Source of the DNA: Chlorokybus atmophyticus
Lineage: Eukaryota > Streptophyta > Chlorokybophyceae > Chlorokybales > Chlorokybaceae
Length of the DNA: 43,744 nucleotides
Direction of reading: 5' to 3'
Assembly: GCA_009103225.1 (NCBI GenBank)
Contig: RHPI01000772.1
Span: 446,558 to 490,301, forward strand
Within the stretch, counting starts at the first letter, position 1, and every line of letters begins with the position of its first letter. The notes beneath the pieces are model-generated. The model had not been told where the DNA came from. It saw only the letters and a list, made by a program, of their open reading frames with translations, and did not search any database. The position numbers and the translations under genes were made by a program. Positions 32,267 to 42,219 of the stretch are shown in pieces.

Positions 32267-32291
32267 AAGCACAGTGTTCACCGGATCAGCT

Positions 32292-32306
32292 GGTGACACT
32301 GTAAGT
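32292..32306 (+). promoter_or_regulatory. Putative transcript 5' end / self-primer segment
   Basis: GGTGACACTGTAAGT is the exact reverse complement of 32578-32592 just downstream of A1. In Tf1-type elements the transcript 5' end folds back onto the primer binding site and is cut to prime reverse transcription; position and pairing here fit that scheme. Confidence 0.6.
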
Positions 32307-32577
32307 GAGAAAGCTAAGAGCTTGTGAAGCGATACGAAACACGCCGTCTCGGTTCCCAAGAATCCCCTCACCGTGTGAGAGCCTGTGCATGTTTTTGTGC
32401 ACTGTGCTTGTCTTTGCTGTGAGTTTTTGTGTACTTGGTCGCGGTGTGCTTGTTGGCATCAGTCAGGGCATAGCATCCACGTGTTGCTTGCTCATTCACC
32501 TCACTGAACAGTGTAATTTCTCTTCCACTCATGCAAAGAACTGTGTAAACAGCACTACCTACAGTAGTGGCTTGTTG

Positions 32578-32592
32578 ACTTACAGTGTCACC
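32578..32592 (+). promoter_or_regulatory. E+ candidate self-complementary primer binding site
   Basis: ACTTACAGTGTCACC pairs over 15 nt with 32292-32306. E- has ACTCACAGTGTCACC pairing with GGTGACACTGTGAGT: the fourth base pair changes from T-A to C-G on both sides, a compensatory change. I could not match the site to a tRNA 3' end. Confidence 0.65.
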
Positions 32593-32739
32593 CTCTTTGC
32601 TTACGTGAGTGTAGTTGCAGGCTGTACATCAGCATCGCAATCTGTAGTTGTACACATCGCAGTGCAGTGCTGTCACCGTCAGCGCATAGCGCGCACAAGC
32701 GCTAGTGTGTTGGGTGATAGCAACACTGGAGATCCCATT

Positions 32740-32759
32740 GTAGAGCACAAATACTCTAC
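32740..32759 (+). promoter_or_regulatory. E+ leader hairpin GTAGAG/CTCTAC
   Basis: 6-bp stem with loop CACAAATA, 32 nt upstream of the gag ATG. It is conserved in E- (20002-20021, loop CACAAACA). Possible packaging or translation signal. Confidence 0.5.
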
Positions 32760-32791
32760 CCTTCATCCACTTTCACCATCGCATCAGCTGT

Positions 32792-35008
32792 ATGAGCAGG
32801 CCCACCCCTTTCTCGCCAATAGAAGAAGGGGACCTCAACAGCTGGAGCCCAACCTCCAACCTTACCTACGAGCGCGCAAGTGAAGGGAGCGATTTCCGTA
32901 GCAGCAGAGGCTCACGCCCCGTTTCCGGCTTCACCTCCTCTCACTCCACTCCTCGACAACGAGCATCTCCACCACCGTCGGACAGTGACGACGAGGAGAT
33001 GGAGCCTTCCAGCTCAACCAACTCCCTACGCTTCTCCGGACGCCCTGGCACCACCTCACTTGACGAGTTCATCATCAAGTTCCACTCCAAGATGCGGCAG
33101 CAAGCCCTCAAGAGCAAGGATTGGACAGATGAGGTATCGTTTCATGTGTCCGCTCAATACCTTGATCACGACGCACATAATGTGTGGAAGTCCGCCGCTG
33201 AGTTGCACAAGATTGATGGCTATGGCGAGTTGGCCAGCACAATAGCCTCCACGTCACTGCATAGCCCATCGGTTACTGTCCCTGTATCAGCGGCCCCGCC
33301 AGCCTTAGTCACGGGTCTCACTCTAGCTGCAGCCATGGAGAAGGCAGAGAATAAAGAAGTTGAGGTGGTAGTGGCCTCGTTGACTCCTGCAGAGATCGAA
33401 AGCAAGAAGGCCGAGCGCCGGATCAGGATACTCAACCGCACCGCTGCCATCATCAGGGAGCAACAAGAGGAGCAGCAAGCTGCAGCGTTGGAGATGGGTA
33501 CGCCCCTGCTACCAACACCGAACTCGCGTGCTCCAGCGGGAGGCAGTGTTTTCACCCTCGGCTCAGTGGCATTGCGTGCACCCGCGCTTACGGTGGGCGC
33601 GGCCATGTCGGACTCCCCGTTGAAGGACCTCTACGCCGCACTCCGGCGCACCTTCCCACCTCAAACCAACAGCAAGGTGGAGGAGTTGAGGCGTTTTCGA
33701 CGGAAGCCCAATGAGGACCCTCTCCGACTGTATTTACGGTTGGAAGGGTTGCTTAGGGACACTGATTACAAAATCGTCAGCGAGGAGGCGGCAGCAGTGG
33801 TGTATGTGGCCGAGTTAGATCCCACCCTGAGTGAGTCAACGCGCCTGACGCCGAACTACAGCAGGCCCCTCGGCTACACCCTCAAGGAAGCTTTCGCAAC
33901 TGCACAAGCCATCCACAAGCGCGCAGTGTATGAGAAAGCGGTGCTGGACACCAACCGCAGTGCCTCGCGGCCTATGGCAGGCACAAGTGCAGAGCCTCTT
34001 CGGCGAGACCGCAGCCGAGAGCCGCAAGGCATCCACAACAAGGATAAACGGTCAGCTCATGCTGCCCTTGTGGCTCCAGTGCTGTGCCACCGGTGTGGTC
34101 GACATGGCCACTACCAAAAGGAGTGCACCGAAGATTATGGCAACCTTGTGTGCGACTACTGCCACAAGACGGGACACTTGGAGACAGTATGCTGGCTCGA
34201 GTTCCCTGAGCTGCGGCCCTCTATTGGCTACAACAACGGCAACAACGCTGTTGGCTACCGCGGCAACAACAACAACAACAACGGGGGCTACAACAACAGC
34301 CACCACGCTGGCGGCTACAACAACAGCAACAACGCTAGTTGTCGCAACAATGGCAACAACGCTGGTGGCCACAACCGCAACAACAACAACATTGCTGGCG
34401 CCCGAGAAGCTGGCTACAGAGGGAAAAACCGCCCTCCATAGCACAAAGGATTTGAGGGACTTCCTCGCGCTGGAGCTGCTGCTGTAAAGGCACCAGCCAA
34501 CCCACCAGCTATTAACCAAGTGGCAGCCCTGATGGCGCGCGTGGCACAGCTGGAGGAGAATAAGGAGCAGGACTATCAAGCCTGCTATGCTGCTAGGTGG
34601 GCACTGATGGCACCAAAACGGGATAGGGACACTCCCACGCCGTCACGCGTACAACCATCAAGACGTGCGCGCAGAGAAGCTGGCGCGTCGTCAACATCGG
34701 CATCGTCGGACGCCACAAGTGGTGCTGCCTCGGCAGCCACAACCACCGCTGGGACGACGCCGTCGACGACACCGTCGGCGTCCACACCGACCACGACAGC
34801 AGGTGTCAGCACTTTTGGCACCACGCTGTCCCCGGTAATGGAGAGCACCCACGCCGCAACAACCATGGTCGTTGGGTTCGTAAGTGGTGAATCCACCACT
34901 CCTGCCTCCATCGACAGCGACCACATCGGCCGCAACTGCTGCCACCCTCACAGCCGCCACCTCAGTAACGACGACTGCTGCAGGTGCCACCACCATCGTC
35001 TCCAGTAG
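32792..35008 (+). pseudogene. E+ Gag with two CCHC zinc knuckles, one in-frame TAG
   Basis: Starts MSRPTPFSPIEEGDLNSWSP; the same start is kept in E-. Residues ~85-150 (DEFIIKFHSKMRQQALKSKD, then FHVSAQYLDHDAHNVWK) and ~270-380 (LYAALRRTFPPQT, RRFRRKPNEDPLRLYLRLEG) look like the two halves of a Ty3-type capsid, separated by a long linker. Zinc knuckles: C432-C445 (CHRCGRHGHYQKEC) and C454-C467 (CDYCHKTGHLETVC). Then Asn/Gly-rich repeats. A TAG at 34439-34441 interrupts the frame (CAG in E-); the same frame continues to 35008 with a Thr/Ala-rich tail. Gag coats the RNA. The last 125 nt overlap ORF2 in the +1 frame. Confidence 0.85.
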
Positions 35009-36728
35009 TGCTGCCACACCCACTGCGCCACTTCCTGAGATTCGAACAGCACCGCCACCAGCGCTTGACGTCACACAGCAAGTGCCACGCGGACCACAAG
35101 CAAAACGCGCCTGGGCGTCGGTTCTACGCAATGTGGAGCCCACCACCATTGCGTACGGACCAGGGGGGCAACGCACCACGCGCGTGGCACGCGATGATCG
35201 CATCTTGCCCCTACCACCTCCAGAGTACCACACGCTGCCGGAACCCACACAACAGCAGCTGGAGGATGAAATCCTCGCCGGCACTGCGCCAGAAATGAGG
35301 GAGCGTCTCTTCGGGGTCACCTACCGGCGACCTGCAGTATTGGAGCTGGTCATTCAGTTGTTCTTGGCATTACACGCACAATTGCAAGGCGCACCCAGTC
35401 AAACGCGGCAACCCATGCCCGCTCAACAGATTGACTTCGAGCCTTCGCCACTGGACCCACTCGGACTTCAGCGCCACAAAATACAAGACCTCGTGGTCAC
35501 CATGTTAGACATCGCGCTGGGCACTGATCCCGCTCTCCGGGGGCTCACTCCAGGCAGTCGTCAAGAGCGTTTCTCGGCTCTCGAACAGGCACATCGTTAT
35601 CAGGTGGACTAAGCTGCCCAAGTGGACGCTCGCCGACGGGCGTACGAAGCCGCACACGCCGTTATCGTACCAACCGTAGCTTCGACAGATGTTGCCAGCG
35701 CCTCCACAACGCTGACAATAGGGTACTCCACGGCAGTCGCCATCGAACAGCCAGGGCAAGCAACTGTTGCAGACCAAGCGAGGGCGTTGGCACAATTGAG
35801 GGGGGTAATCGCCCCGCTGCTGCCTTCTTTGGTCGAAGACATGCCCGAGGATCAACGCGATGCAGTGCGAGGGTACCTCACCCCGCAAGGGGACACCACA
35901 AAACGAGGAGGAGCTGGTATGGTGGGGGAGCAACAACTCCGTACCGCACTCATCCGGCAAGCAGTCATGTTGCACAGGCCTGAGGGCAACACGTTGAGAC
36001 AGATAATGGGGATGCAAGAGGGCAGCGCCGCTCGTGCCCGTCTCGTGACATGGCTCGTTGCCAATCACCCTACTGTCCCCCTGTTTGCCTTTGGCAACCG
36101 AGCATCATGGTTGGGGGCGTTCGTTCGTTCGCTGCGCCAAGCATACGACGAGGCTGCCACCACAGCCCCGGACACGCTGGAGGGAATGCAAGAGGCAATG
36201 CTGCGGCTGCCAGGGGTGGAAGCCGCACGACAACGGCGGCGCATCGCCATTGCTCATGAGCTACACGCACAGCAGACTGACCTCCAGCGCACCCTACGCG
36301 CGCGCGACATGACCGTGCTCGATGTGGGAGTGGTACAAGGAAGGTGGGATGCCTATATGGCAGGGATCTTGCGAGTCCCCACCATCACTCACGACATGCG
36401 GCGACAGCTACTACGCGCCGTATACCTGCAGCCCATGCCTCAATATCATCATTGGATCGACACGGACACCGAGCCCACGGCCACGTGGGAAGGGACGTTG
36501 GTCAGAGATGCAGCTCATGCTGTCCGATGGACGTACGCCGCGGAGCAAGCTGAACGCGAGGCAGGCCCACAAACAGCGGGGCCGCCGGGGTTTCCTCCAC
36601 AGTCATTGGGTACACCCGCGGGCATGATTCCATCTTCGCAAAGGCGGCATCCACTTGCGCCGCCACCACAACCAGCGCCAGAACCTCCAGCACTGAGGCC
36701 CCCCCGTGTCTACCAACCACCACGCTAA
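34884..36728 (+). CDS. E+ conserved unknown ORF2 between gag and protease
   Basis: An open region of 614 codons interrupted by one TAA at 35610-35612, which E- shares at the same position. The first part (after a Thr/Ala-rich start) carries LDVTQQVPRGPQAKRAW, PPPEYHTLPEPTQQQLEDEI and ERFSALEQAHRY. The second carries LPSLVEDMPEDQRDAVRGYL, ARARLVTWLVANHPTVPLFA, ARQRRRIAIAHELHAQQ, GRWDAYMAGILRVPTITHDM and AAHAVRWTYAAEQAEREAGP, ending in a Pro-rich tail. Strong conservation with E- despite decay elsewhere implies past selection. I do not recognise the fold. The reading frame is continuous with the protease, apart from the TAA at 36726-36728, which is CAA in E-. A second structural protein is one possibility. 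Confidence 0.7.
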
Positions 36729-36800
36729 GGTCGGTTCGGCAGAGGGAGAGAGCAAGGAGGGGGTTCTCCGGACCCAGCAGGCAGAGGAGCTCTGGCTGCA

Positions 36801-37331
36801 ATGCGCTCAGCACCCCCAGCTGAGAGAACAGAGGCAAAGGTGCAGACAGCTCGTATGAAGAGGCTGCGTATCGACGCCAACGCTGCCATGGTGGCCAACC
36901 AAGGCAAGCACGTTACCATCAACGGCCTGGCACCCAAGCGAGTAATGTTGGACACCGGAGCACAGCCTGTCATCATCGGGCGCTTCCTCGCGCAGTCTCT
37001 CGGCATAACCAGCTCCGACTTGGTGCCTTGCCCGTACGTGTTGGACACTGCCACAGGTAGCCGAGATAAGGTGATGGGAGTCACCAGGGAGGCCTTCTGC
37101 ATTCGGTTGACAGGGCTGGACCCAACCCACACAACCGAGATTGTCCGGCAATGTGTGGTCACCAATGCCGGCTCCTTCGACTTTTGCTTGGGCAGGACTT
37201 CAACTTTCCTGTGGGCATGGGCCTCGATTGCTGGACAGAGCGAGCGTGGTTTCGGCCACATTGGGGATGAGGATGACGGGGAGGTGCAGGGTTTCCTGCC
37301 TCTCGAGTTGGCCTCGCGCACGCGCGCCTAG
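36801..37331 (+). pseudogene. E+ aspartic protease
   Basis: The flap-proximal and active-site region reads KRLRIDANAAMVANQGKHVT then RVMLDTGAQPVIIGRFLAQS, with the catalytic Asp at residue 51 (codon 36951-36953) in a DTGA box typical of retropepsins. It continues LVPCPYVLDTATGSRDKVMG. Between about 37190 and 37260 two compensating frameshifts scramble the region that in E- reads LLLGHDFNFPVGMGLDCW. The frame ends at TAG 37329-37331, where E- has CAC (His), and continues in the same frame into the methyltransferase, so protease and methyltransferase were one polyprotein. Confidence 0.85.
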
Positions 37332-37337
37332 CGCAGA

Positions 37338-38650
37338 GTGGCTGCCGTGGCCACACGCAGCCACGCCCGCACACGGCAGGCTGCAATGGCCACATACGAC
37401 GGCGCTCGGACGCAATTCGCTGCTGGTGCCACGGTCCCGTGTCGGACCGTCGACTCCTCTCCCACCCCGTACAACGAGGAGCAGGAGGATGCCACCGTGG
37501 AAGTGGCATTACAAGACTCAGCTGAACGGCGCTGGCGTGCACAGGTGGACGCACACATCTTGCTCAGCCATCCATTGATCACCACGCGCTTCCCCAACTA
37601 CCGAAGCCACATCAAGGTGCAGGACCACCATATGGTGGCCACCGGAGTGGTGGAGTTCCACACCTCTCGCAGGCAGCAGGGCATCATAGTGTTGGAGCTG
37701 TTCGGAGGCATTGGCAGTGGTCTTGCTGCGGTCCTCAACACAGGGGTAAAGGTTGTCAAATACTATTACTGCGACCCGGACCCACACGCTCAGATAGCCC
37801 TGGAACACCACTTACGCCAACTGCACGAAAGGTATTCACGTCAAATACCCCTCTCGGCGTTGCAAGGCAGCCTCAAAGCATTGCCACAAGACATCCGGCT
37901 GATCACTGAGGATCACCTACTGTCCCTAGGCAACGTCGACCTGTTAATAGCTGGGTGGGAATGCCAAGGGCACTGCAGGGCAGGGGCACAGCCTCGAAAA
38001 CCCTCGCTCCGGGCTGTTTTGAGAGCTGATGAGAATCATCCACCTCCTTCAACACCACCAGATCTCCAGACCCCTGGGGTACGTCATTGAAAATGTGCAT
38101 TCAGAGGACGACAGGCGTCCGCACGTGGTCTTCAGCTACCGACAAGTTTGCTCCATTCTAGGGCACCCACTCAAGGTGAACGCTGCACGACATGGCTCGC
38201 GCGCACATCGTGTACGTGCCAAGTGGACAAACTTGGCCACCGTGGAAGAACTCATGACCGCAGAATACACGCGCAGCGCTCGGCCGCGCGACCTGCTGGT
38301 CAGTGACATCCTTGACCCCGGCCGCACAGCACAACCTGTCCTGCGTCATGACCACCACCACTTCTACCCGTGCAATCAGCCAGGGCAGCCCCGTCGCGCA
38401 CTGCCCACATTGGTGTCCTACCAAGGCTCCTACGCATTCCGGAACGGTGGTGATGGGATGGTGTTTGATGCGACCACCAACAGGTTGAAGGAACCCAACG
38501 CGCGCGAACGTGAACGCGCCATGGGATTCTTCCCCAACAGCATCACGGGTTCATCGCTGACAGATAGTCAGCAATGCCAGCTGCCTGGCCGCGCCATGGA
38601 CCAAAACAGCATGGTATGGTTGCTGGAGCTTGGCTTCGCATTACAAGACT
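37338..38650 (+). pseudogene. E+ C5-cytosine DNA methyltransferase domain
   Basis: After a ~110-residue linker, motif I IIVLELFGGIGSGLAAVL (about 37680-37735) binds AdoMet. YYYCDPDPHAQIAL is the motif II acidic strand, and VDLLIAGWECQGH is motif IV with the catalytic Cys at 37962-37964. The frame then shifts by one near 37990 and meets a TGA at 38020-38022 (TGG in E-). Downstream, GYVIENVHSE is motif VI (38077-38106), GSRAHRVRAKWTNL motif VIII, a ~90-residue target-recognition region follows, and RERERAMGFFPNS...QQCQLPGRAMDQNSMVWLLE is motifs IX-X, ending near 38650. The domain would transfer methyl groups to cytosine in DNA, possibly the element's own cDNA. Placement between protease and RT is not found in ordinary Ty3/gypsy elements. 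The frameshift makes this copy inactive. Confidence 0.9.
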
Positions 38651-38689
38651 GCCACGTGTCCTTCAAGGATCTCGAACACTTGGCTGGGG

Positions 38690-40348
38690 GGTGGGCTGAT
38701 CGCGAAGTCGACACCAAGGCAGCTCACACAGCCCTCGAGGTGGTCCACATGGAGGAGCAAGCAGCAGTGACAGTGGAGGACATTCCCGTGGTCGCCAACG
38801 CAACCTCCTGGGACCATGCCATTGGCCCGTTGGCCACAAAAGACACTCGAGAGAAGCTGGAGACTCTCCTCAACAATTGGAGGAGCCAATTCAGCTTCAA
38901 TGTGAAGGAATTGGGGACATGCTCAATGTACCAGATGGACATCGAGCTGGTGGACACTGAGCCGGTGTTCCGACGGCAATACAGGCTCTCCAAGTTGGAA
39001 GAGGACTTGGTGGAACAGAGATGTAAGGCGCTGCTTGATGCAGGCCTTATCAAAGAGTCCACATCGGAGCAGCAACCGTCATGCCACTGAAGAAGGATTC
39101 AGCAGGCAACTGGACAAAGCGACGCATGTGTGGCGACTATCGCCCCCTCAACAACAAGACCAAGCAAGACAAGTACCCCATGCCCACAGCGGAGGGTATC
39201 TTTAATGATGTGGGAGACTGCACAGTCTTCAGCATCCTGGACATGCGTCAAGGGTACAACCAAATCGCCATCAAGGACGAGGACAAGCACAAGACCTCCT
39301 TCTGGGGCATCCGACAGTTGTACCAATGGAAGGTAATGCCGTTCGGGCTGAAGAACGCCCCCGCCAAGTTTCAACGCGTCATGGACAAGGCCTTGAAGGG
39401 GCTGGACTGCGCGCGGTGCTACATCAATGACATCCTCATCTTCAGCCGCAGCAGCGAGGAGCATCTTCAGCACATCGAAGCGGTGCTGGAACGACTCAAG
39501 GGAGTGGGGATGACCGTACACCCTGACAAGTGTACCTTCTTCACCCACAAGGTGCCGTACTTAGGGCACATGATTGTGCCCCATGGTGTGTATGTGCAGC
39601 AGGCAAAAGTAGAGGCTCTGGCAGCTATCCCTGCCCCGACAGACCTCACACGTCTGCGCGCTTTCTTGGGACTTGCCAACTACTATCGCCGGTTCGTGAA
39701 GGACGTCGCGAAGATCGCCAGACCCTCAACGAGCTACTGAAGAAGGAGGTGGAGTTCGCATGGCTTGAGCCGCAACAGCAGGCCTTCGAGGAGCTGAAGA
39801 GCAGGCTCACCAGCGCTCCCATCATTCAACGTCCGGACTACGCCAAGCCTTTCATCCTTTACACCGACTGGAGCAAGCTGGGGATGGGAGCGGTGCTGGT
39901 GCAGCACGATGAGAACAAGAAGGAGCGGGTGGTGTCATACGCCAGCCGAAGCAACAACAGCGCCGAGGCCAACTACAGCAGCTACGAAGGGGAGTGCCTC
40001 GCTGCAGTGTGGGCCATCTCCTTCTTCCGACCTTTCCTCTTTGGTCGACAGTTTCAATTGATCACCGATCATCAGCCCCTCAAGTGGCTGATGACCAACC
40101 AACACCTGACAGGGAAACTTGCTCGATGGGCCCTGCTGTTGCAGGAATACGACTTCGAGATCGACCACCGCGTTGGCCTTACCAACCAGAACGCCGATGG
40201 CCTCAGTCGCAACCCTCACCTCAGCACCAACGACGCAACTGGAGCTCGGCATGAGCTCGTCCCTGCAGCAACAGCCCCCACCATAGCAGCCATGCTGCTG
40301 CCGCGTTGCGCTCAGGGCGCAAGACCAACACCACGGCCTCAGCAATAG
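38690..40348 (+). pseudogene. E+ reverse transcriptase and RNase H
   Basis: RT begins near MYQMDIELVDTEPVFRRQYR and includes LVEQRCKALLDAGLIKEST, MCGDYRPLNN, SILDMRQGYNQIAI, VMPFGLKNAPAKFQRVMDKA, then CYINDILIFSR: the second catalytic Asp codon of YIDD (39426-39428) is AAT, so polymerase activity is lost in this copy. LGLANYYRRFVKD leads into RNase H: LYTDWSKLGMGAVLV, YEGECLAAVWAISFF, LITDHQPLKWLM, TNQNADGLSRNPH. A deletion of about 8 nt near 39070 and shifts near 39720 and 40320 break the frame. Before RT, a ~90-residue spacer (VVHMEEQAAVTVEDIPVVAN) follows the methyltransferase. Confidence 0.9.
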
Positions 40349-41658
40349 CAGAGGAAATTCCTGCCCTTGAGCCAAAAGACTCTGCTACAACCACACCCTT
40401 GGGAGACGCCCACGCAGCCGACATTGACGTCGATAACACAGAGCTGGCGCCCACTGACACCAGGCAGGACATATGGCAAGACAAGCCATCACTCTCCTTT
40501 CTTCAAAGTGGCCAGCTTCCCTCCGGCATGAGCGCCCGAGAGAAGGACCGAGTCAACCAATGCACCCGTCACTATTGATGGGTAGGTGACAAGCTGTATC
40601 GCCGCTTCCACGACGAAGACAAGGAAGTGCCGACCCCGGTCACGCGCGAGGGCATCATCACTTCCCTCCACACTGAGCTTGGACACTTCGGTGTCAAGCG
40701 TACAGTCAGCCTAGTGAGGGCACAATATTGGTGGTATGGATTAACAAAACACGTGCAGGGGTTCGTCAGCCACTGCCAACAGTGTGACATGGTGCGCGCC
40801 AGCCTCAATACGCATAGCGCCACCTTGCACCCACTCCCCATCTCCGGTCTCTTTTATCGATGGGGACTCGACATATTGGGGGACTTGGCACCCTCAGCAC
40901 GTGGCAACCGGTACATCCTGGTCATGATCGAGCACTTCTCCAAATGGGTGGAGCTGGTACCATTACCCGATAAGAGCAGCAGGGGGGTGTCTCAAGCCTT
41001 CCTCTCTCACGTTCTCAGCCGATTTGGCAGCTGCGCCGAGGTCATCACTGACCAAGGTACTGAGTTCAGAGGGGAATTCGACACCCTCTTGGACAATTGT
41101 TACATCGACCACCGCCGTACCTCGCGTGATCACCCTCAAGCCGACGGCCTCGCCGAGCGTACAATACAGACCATTAAGAAGGCACTCCGCAAGTACGTGC
41201 TGGAGTACGAGAAGAACACTTGGGATGATCACCTCCCGTGGGTGGCCCTCGGGTATCGATTGTCAAAGCAGGCGGCTCTGCGGGAGTACAGCCCGTACTA
41301 CCTGCTGTTCGGGCGACCACCATTGCTCCCCTTCCGTGCGCAGCAGGAGGTGGATCACGTCGTGAACAACCTCGACGACCCTGACTGGATGCACCACTAC
41401 ATCACCACGCGCGCTGCGCTTTTCGAGCACACCGTCCCCATGGCCTTCAACAACCTGCGCATTGCGCAGCATCGCGACACGCTGCGCTACGAGCGCGTAC
41501 GCAGCGGCTTCTACAACGAGCGCCAACGGCGGTTCCAAGCGGGGGACTTTGCCTATCGCATGGCAGCCACCGTAGACACGCTTGACACCTCCGTAGGCCG
41601 CACCGTCTACAAGGTACTTAAAGTGTACCCCACAGGGGTGCTGGACCTCCTTGGTTAG
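40349..41658 (+). pseudogene. E+ integrase (HHCC, DDE core, C-terminal domain)
   Basis: The linker DIDVDNTELAPTDTRQDIWQ leads to MSAREKDRV and a TGA at 40576-40578 (CGG in E-). From 40627 the frame is open for 343 codons: zinc domain LHTELGH and CQQC (H15, H20, C50, C53 of this frame), catalytic Asp in WGLDILGD (D82), ITDQGTEF (D142) and ADGLAERTIQ (E177), spacing near the classical D,D-35-E. Then YSPYYLLFGRPPLLPF and a C-terminal barrel-like part ending YKVLKVYPTGVLDLLG. It integrates cDNA into nuclear DNA; the 4-bp CAAG duplication fits a DDE mechanism. It ends at TAG 41656-41658, conserved in E-, with the PHD finger in the same frame behind it. Confidence 0.9.
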
Positions 41659-41931
41659 AACGGAGAGAGGTTGAAGGACAACATGGTAAACTGTGCGCCA
41701 TGTCACCTTCCTTATGTAGCCGGCTTCGGGCGTATTCAGCACCCTCGTCCCGCGCGCAGCACACGCTGTGAACGCTGCGGCAGCGCCAACGACGACGCAC
41801 TCATGATGCTCTGCGATGGCTGCAACAAGGGCCTGCATTGCTACTGCCTGGAGCCACCTCGGGACGCGATACCTATGGAGGAGTATTGGTGCGACGATTG
41901 CCGTACCAACGGCCCTCCTCACTTGCGCTAG
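41659..41931 (+). CDS. E+ PHD finger domain behind conserved TAG
   Basis: In frame with the integrase after TAG 41656-41658. NGERLKDNM..NCAPCHLPYVAGF is followed by a complete PHD: CERC, MMLCDGC, LHCYC and WCDDC (C4-H-C3, spacing C-x2-C-x11-C-x2-C-x4-H-x2-C-x14-C-x2-C), a conserved Trp before the last Cys pair, and the end GPPHLR-TAG. PHD fingers of this type bind the H3 N-terminus. It could be made by readthrough of TAG or, if TAG means Gln in this organism, simply be the end of pol. A Met at 41671 could start a separate 86-residue protein. All zinc ligands are intact. Confidence 0.85.
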   Translation, partial: NGERLKDNMVNCAPCHLPYVAGFGRIQHPRPARSTRCERCGSANDDALMMLCDGCNKGLHCYCLEPPRDAIPMEEYWCDDCRTNGPPHLR

Positions 41932-41968
41932 CAGCTGAGCTCTGGAGCTGGATCCTCCTCCAGAGCCC

Positions 41969-41976
41969 AGGGGGGG
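41969..41976 (+). promoter_or_regulatory. E+ polypurine tract
   Basis: AGGGGGGG directly before TGGCTTGTTGACT of B1, as in E- and R. It marks B1 as the first sequence copied into plus-strand DNA. Confidence 0.6.
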
Positions 41977-42219
41977 TGGCTTGTTGACTTTGTGTGCTAC
42001 AGCACAGCATGTACACTAGGGAGAACACCGACTCCACCTGCCCGTACTACCCAGCAGCAGCAGACCAGCTGCACAGAGCACTTGTCACCATGAGGGTTGG
42101 GGTCATCTTTTGCTTTTGCTGCACGTTGCACAGGTGGCGCAGCAGCATGTCCAGCAGGCATGGCTGTCCATGCAGCTGTCCAAGACAGCGTGACCCTCGA
42201 CTCCCCTCGACCCGACAGC
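41976..42219 (+). repeat. E+ terminal repeat B1
   Basis: About 240 bp, repeated at 42808-43039. It starts with the junction word GTGGCTTGTTGACT and ends CCCGACAGC against A2. B1 has one short extra segment (CTCCCCTCGA) near its end. Confidence 0.9.

Larger units (their letters stand above)
31987..32580 (+). repeat. E+ terminal repeat A1
   Basis: 594 bp, repeated at 42220-42821. It starts TGTCATGCC and ends with the junction word GTGGCTTGTTGACT, followed directly by the leader. It contains the promoter signals listed below. No B repeat is present at this end. Confidence 0.9.

Noticed and set aside
41659-41931. Chromodomain at the integrase C-terminus (chromovirus)
   Set aside because: The Cys4-His-Cys3 spacing is that of a PHD finger; no chromodomain aromatic cage pattern.
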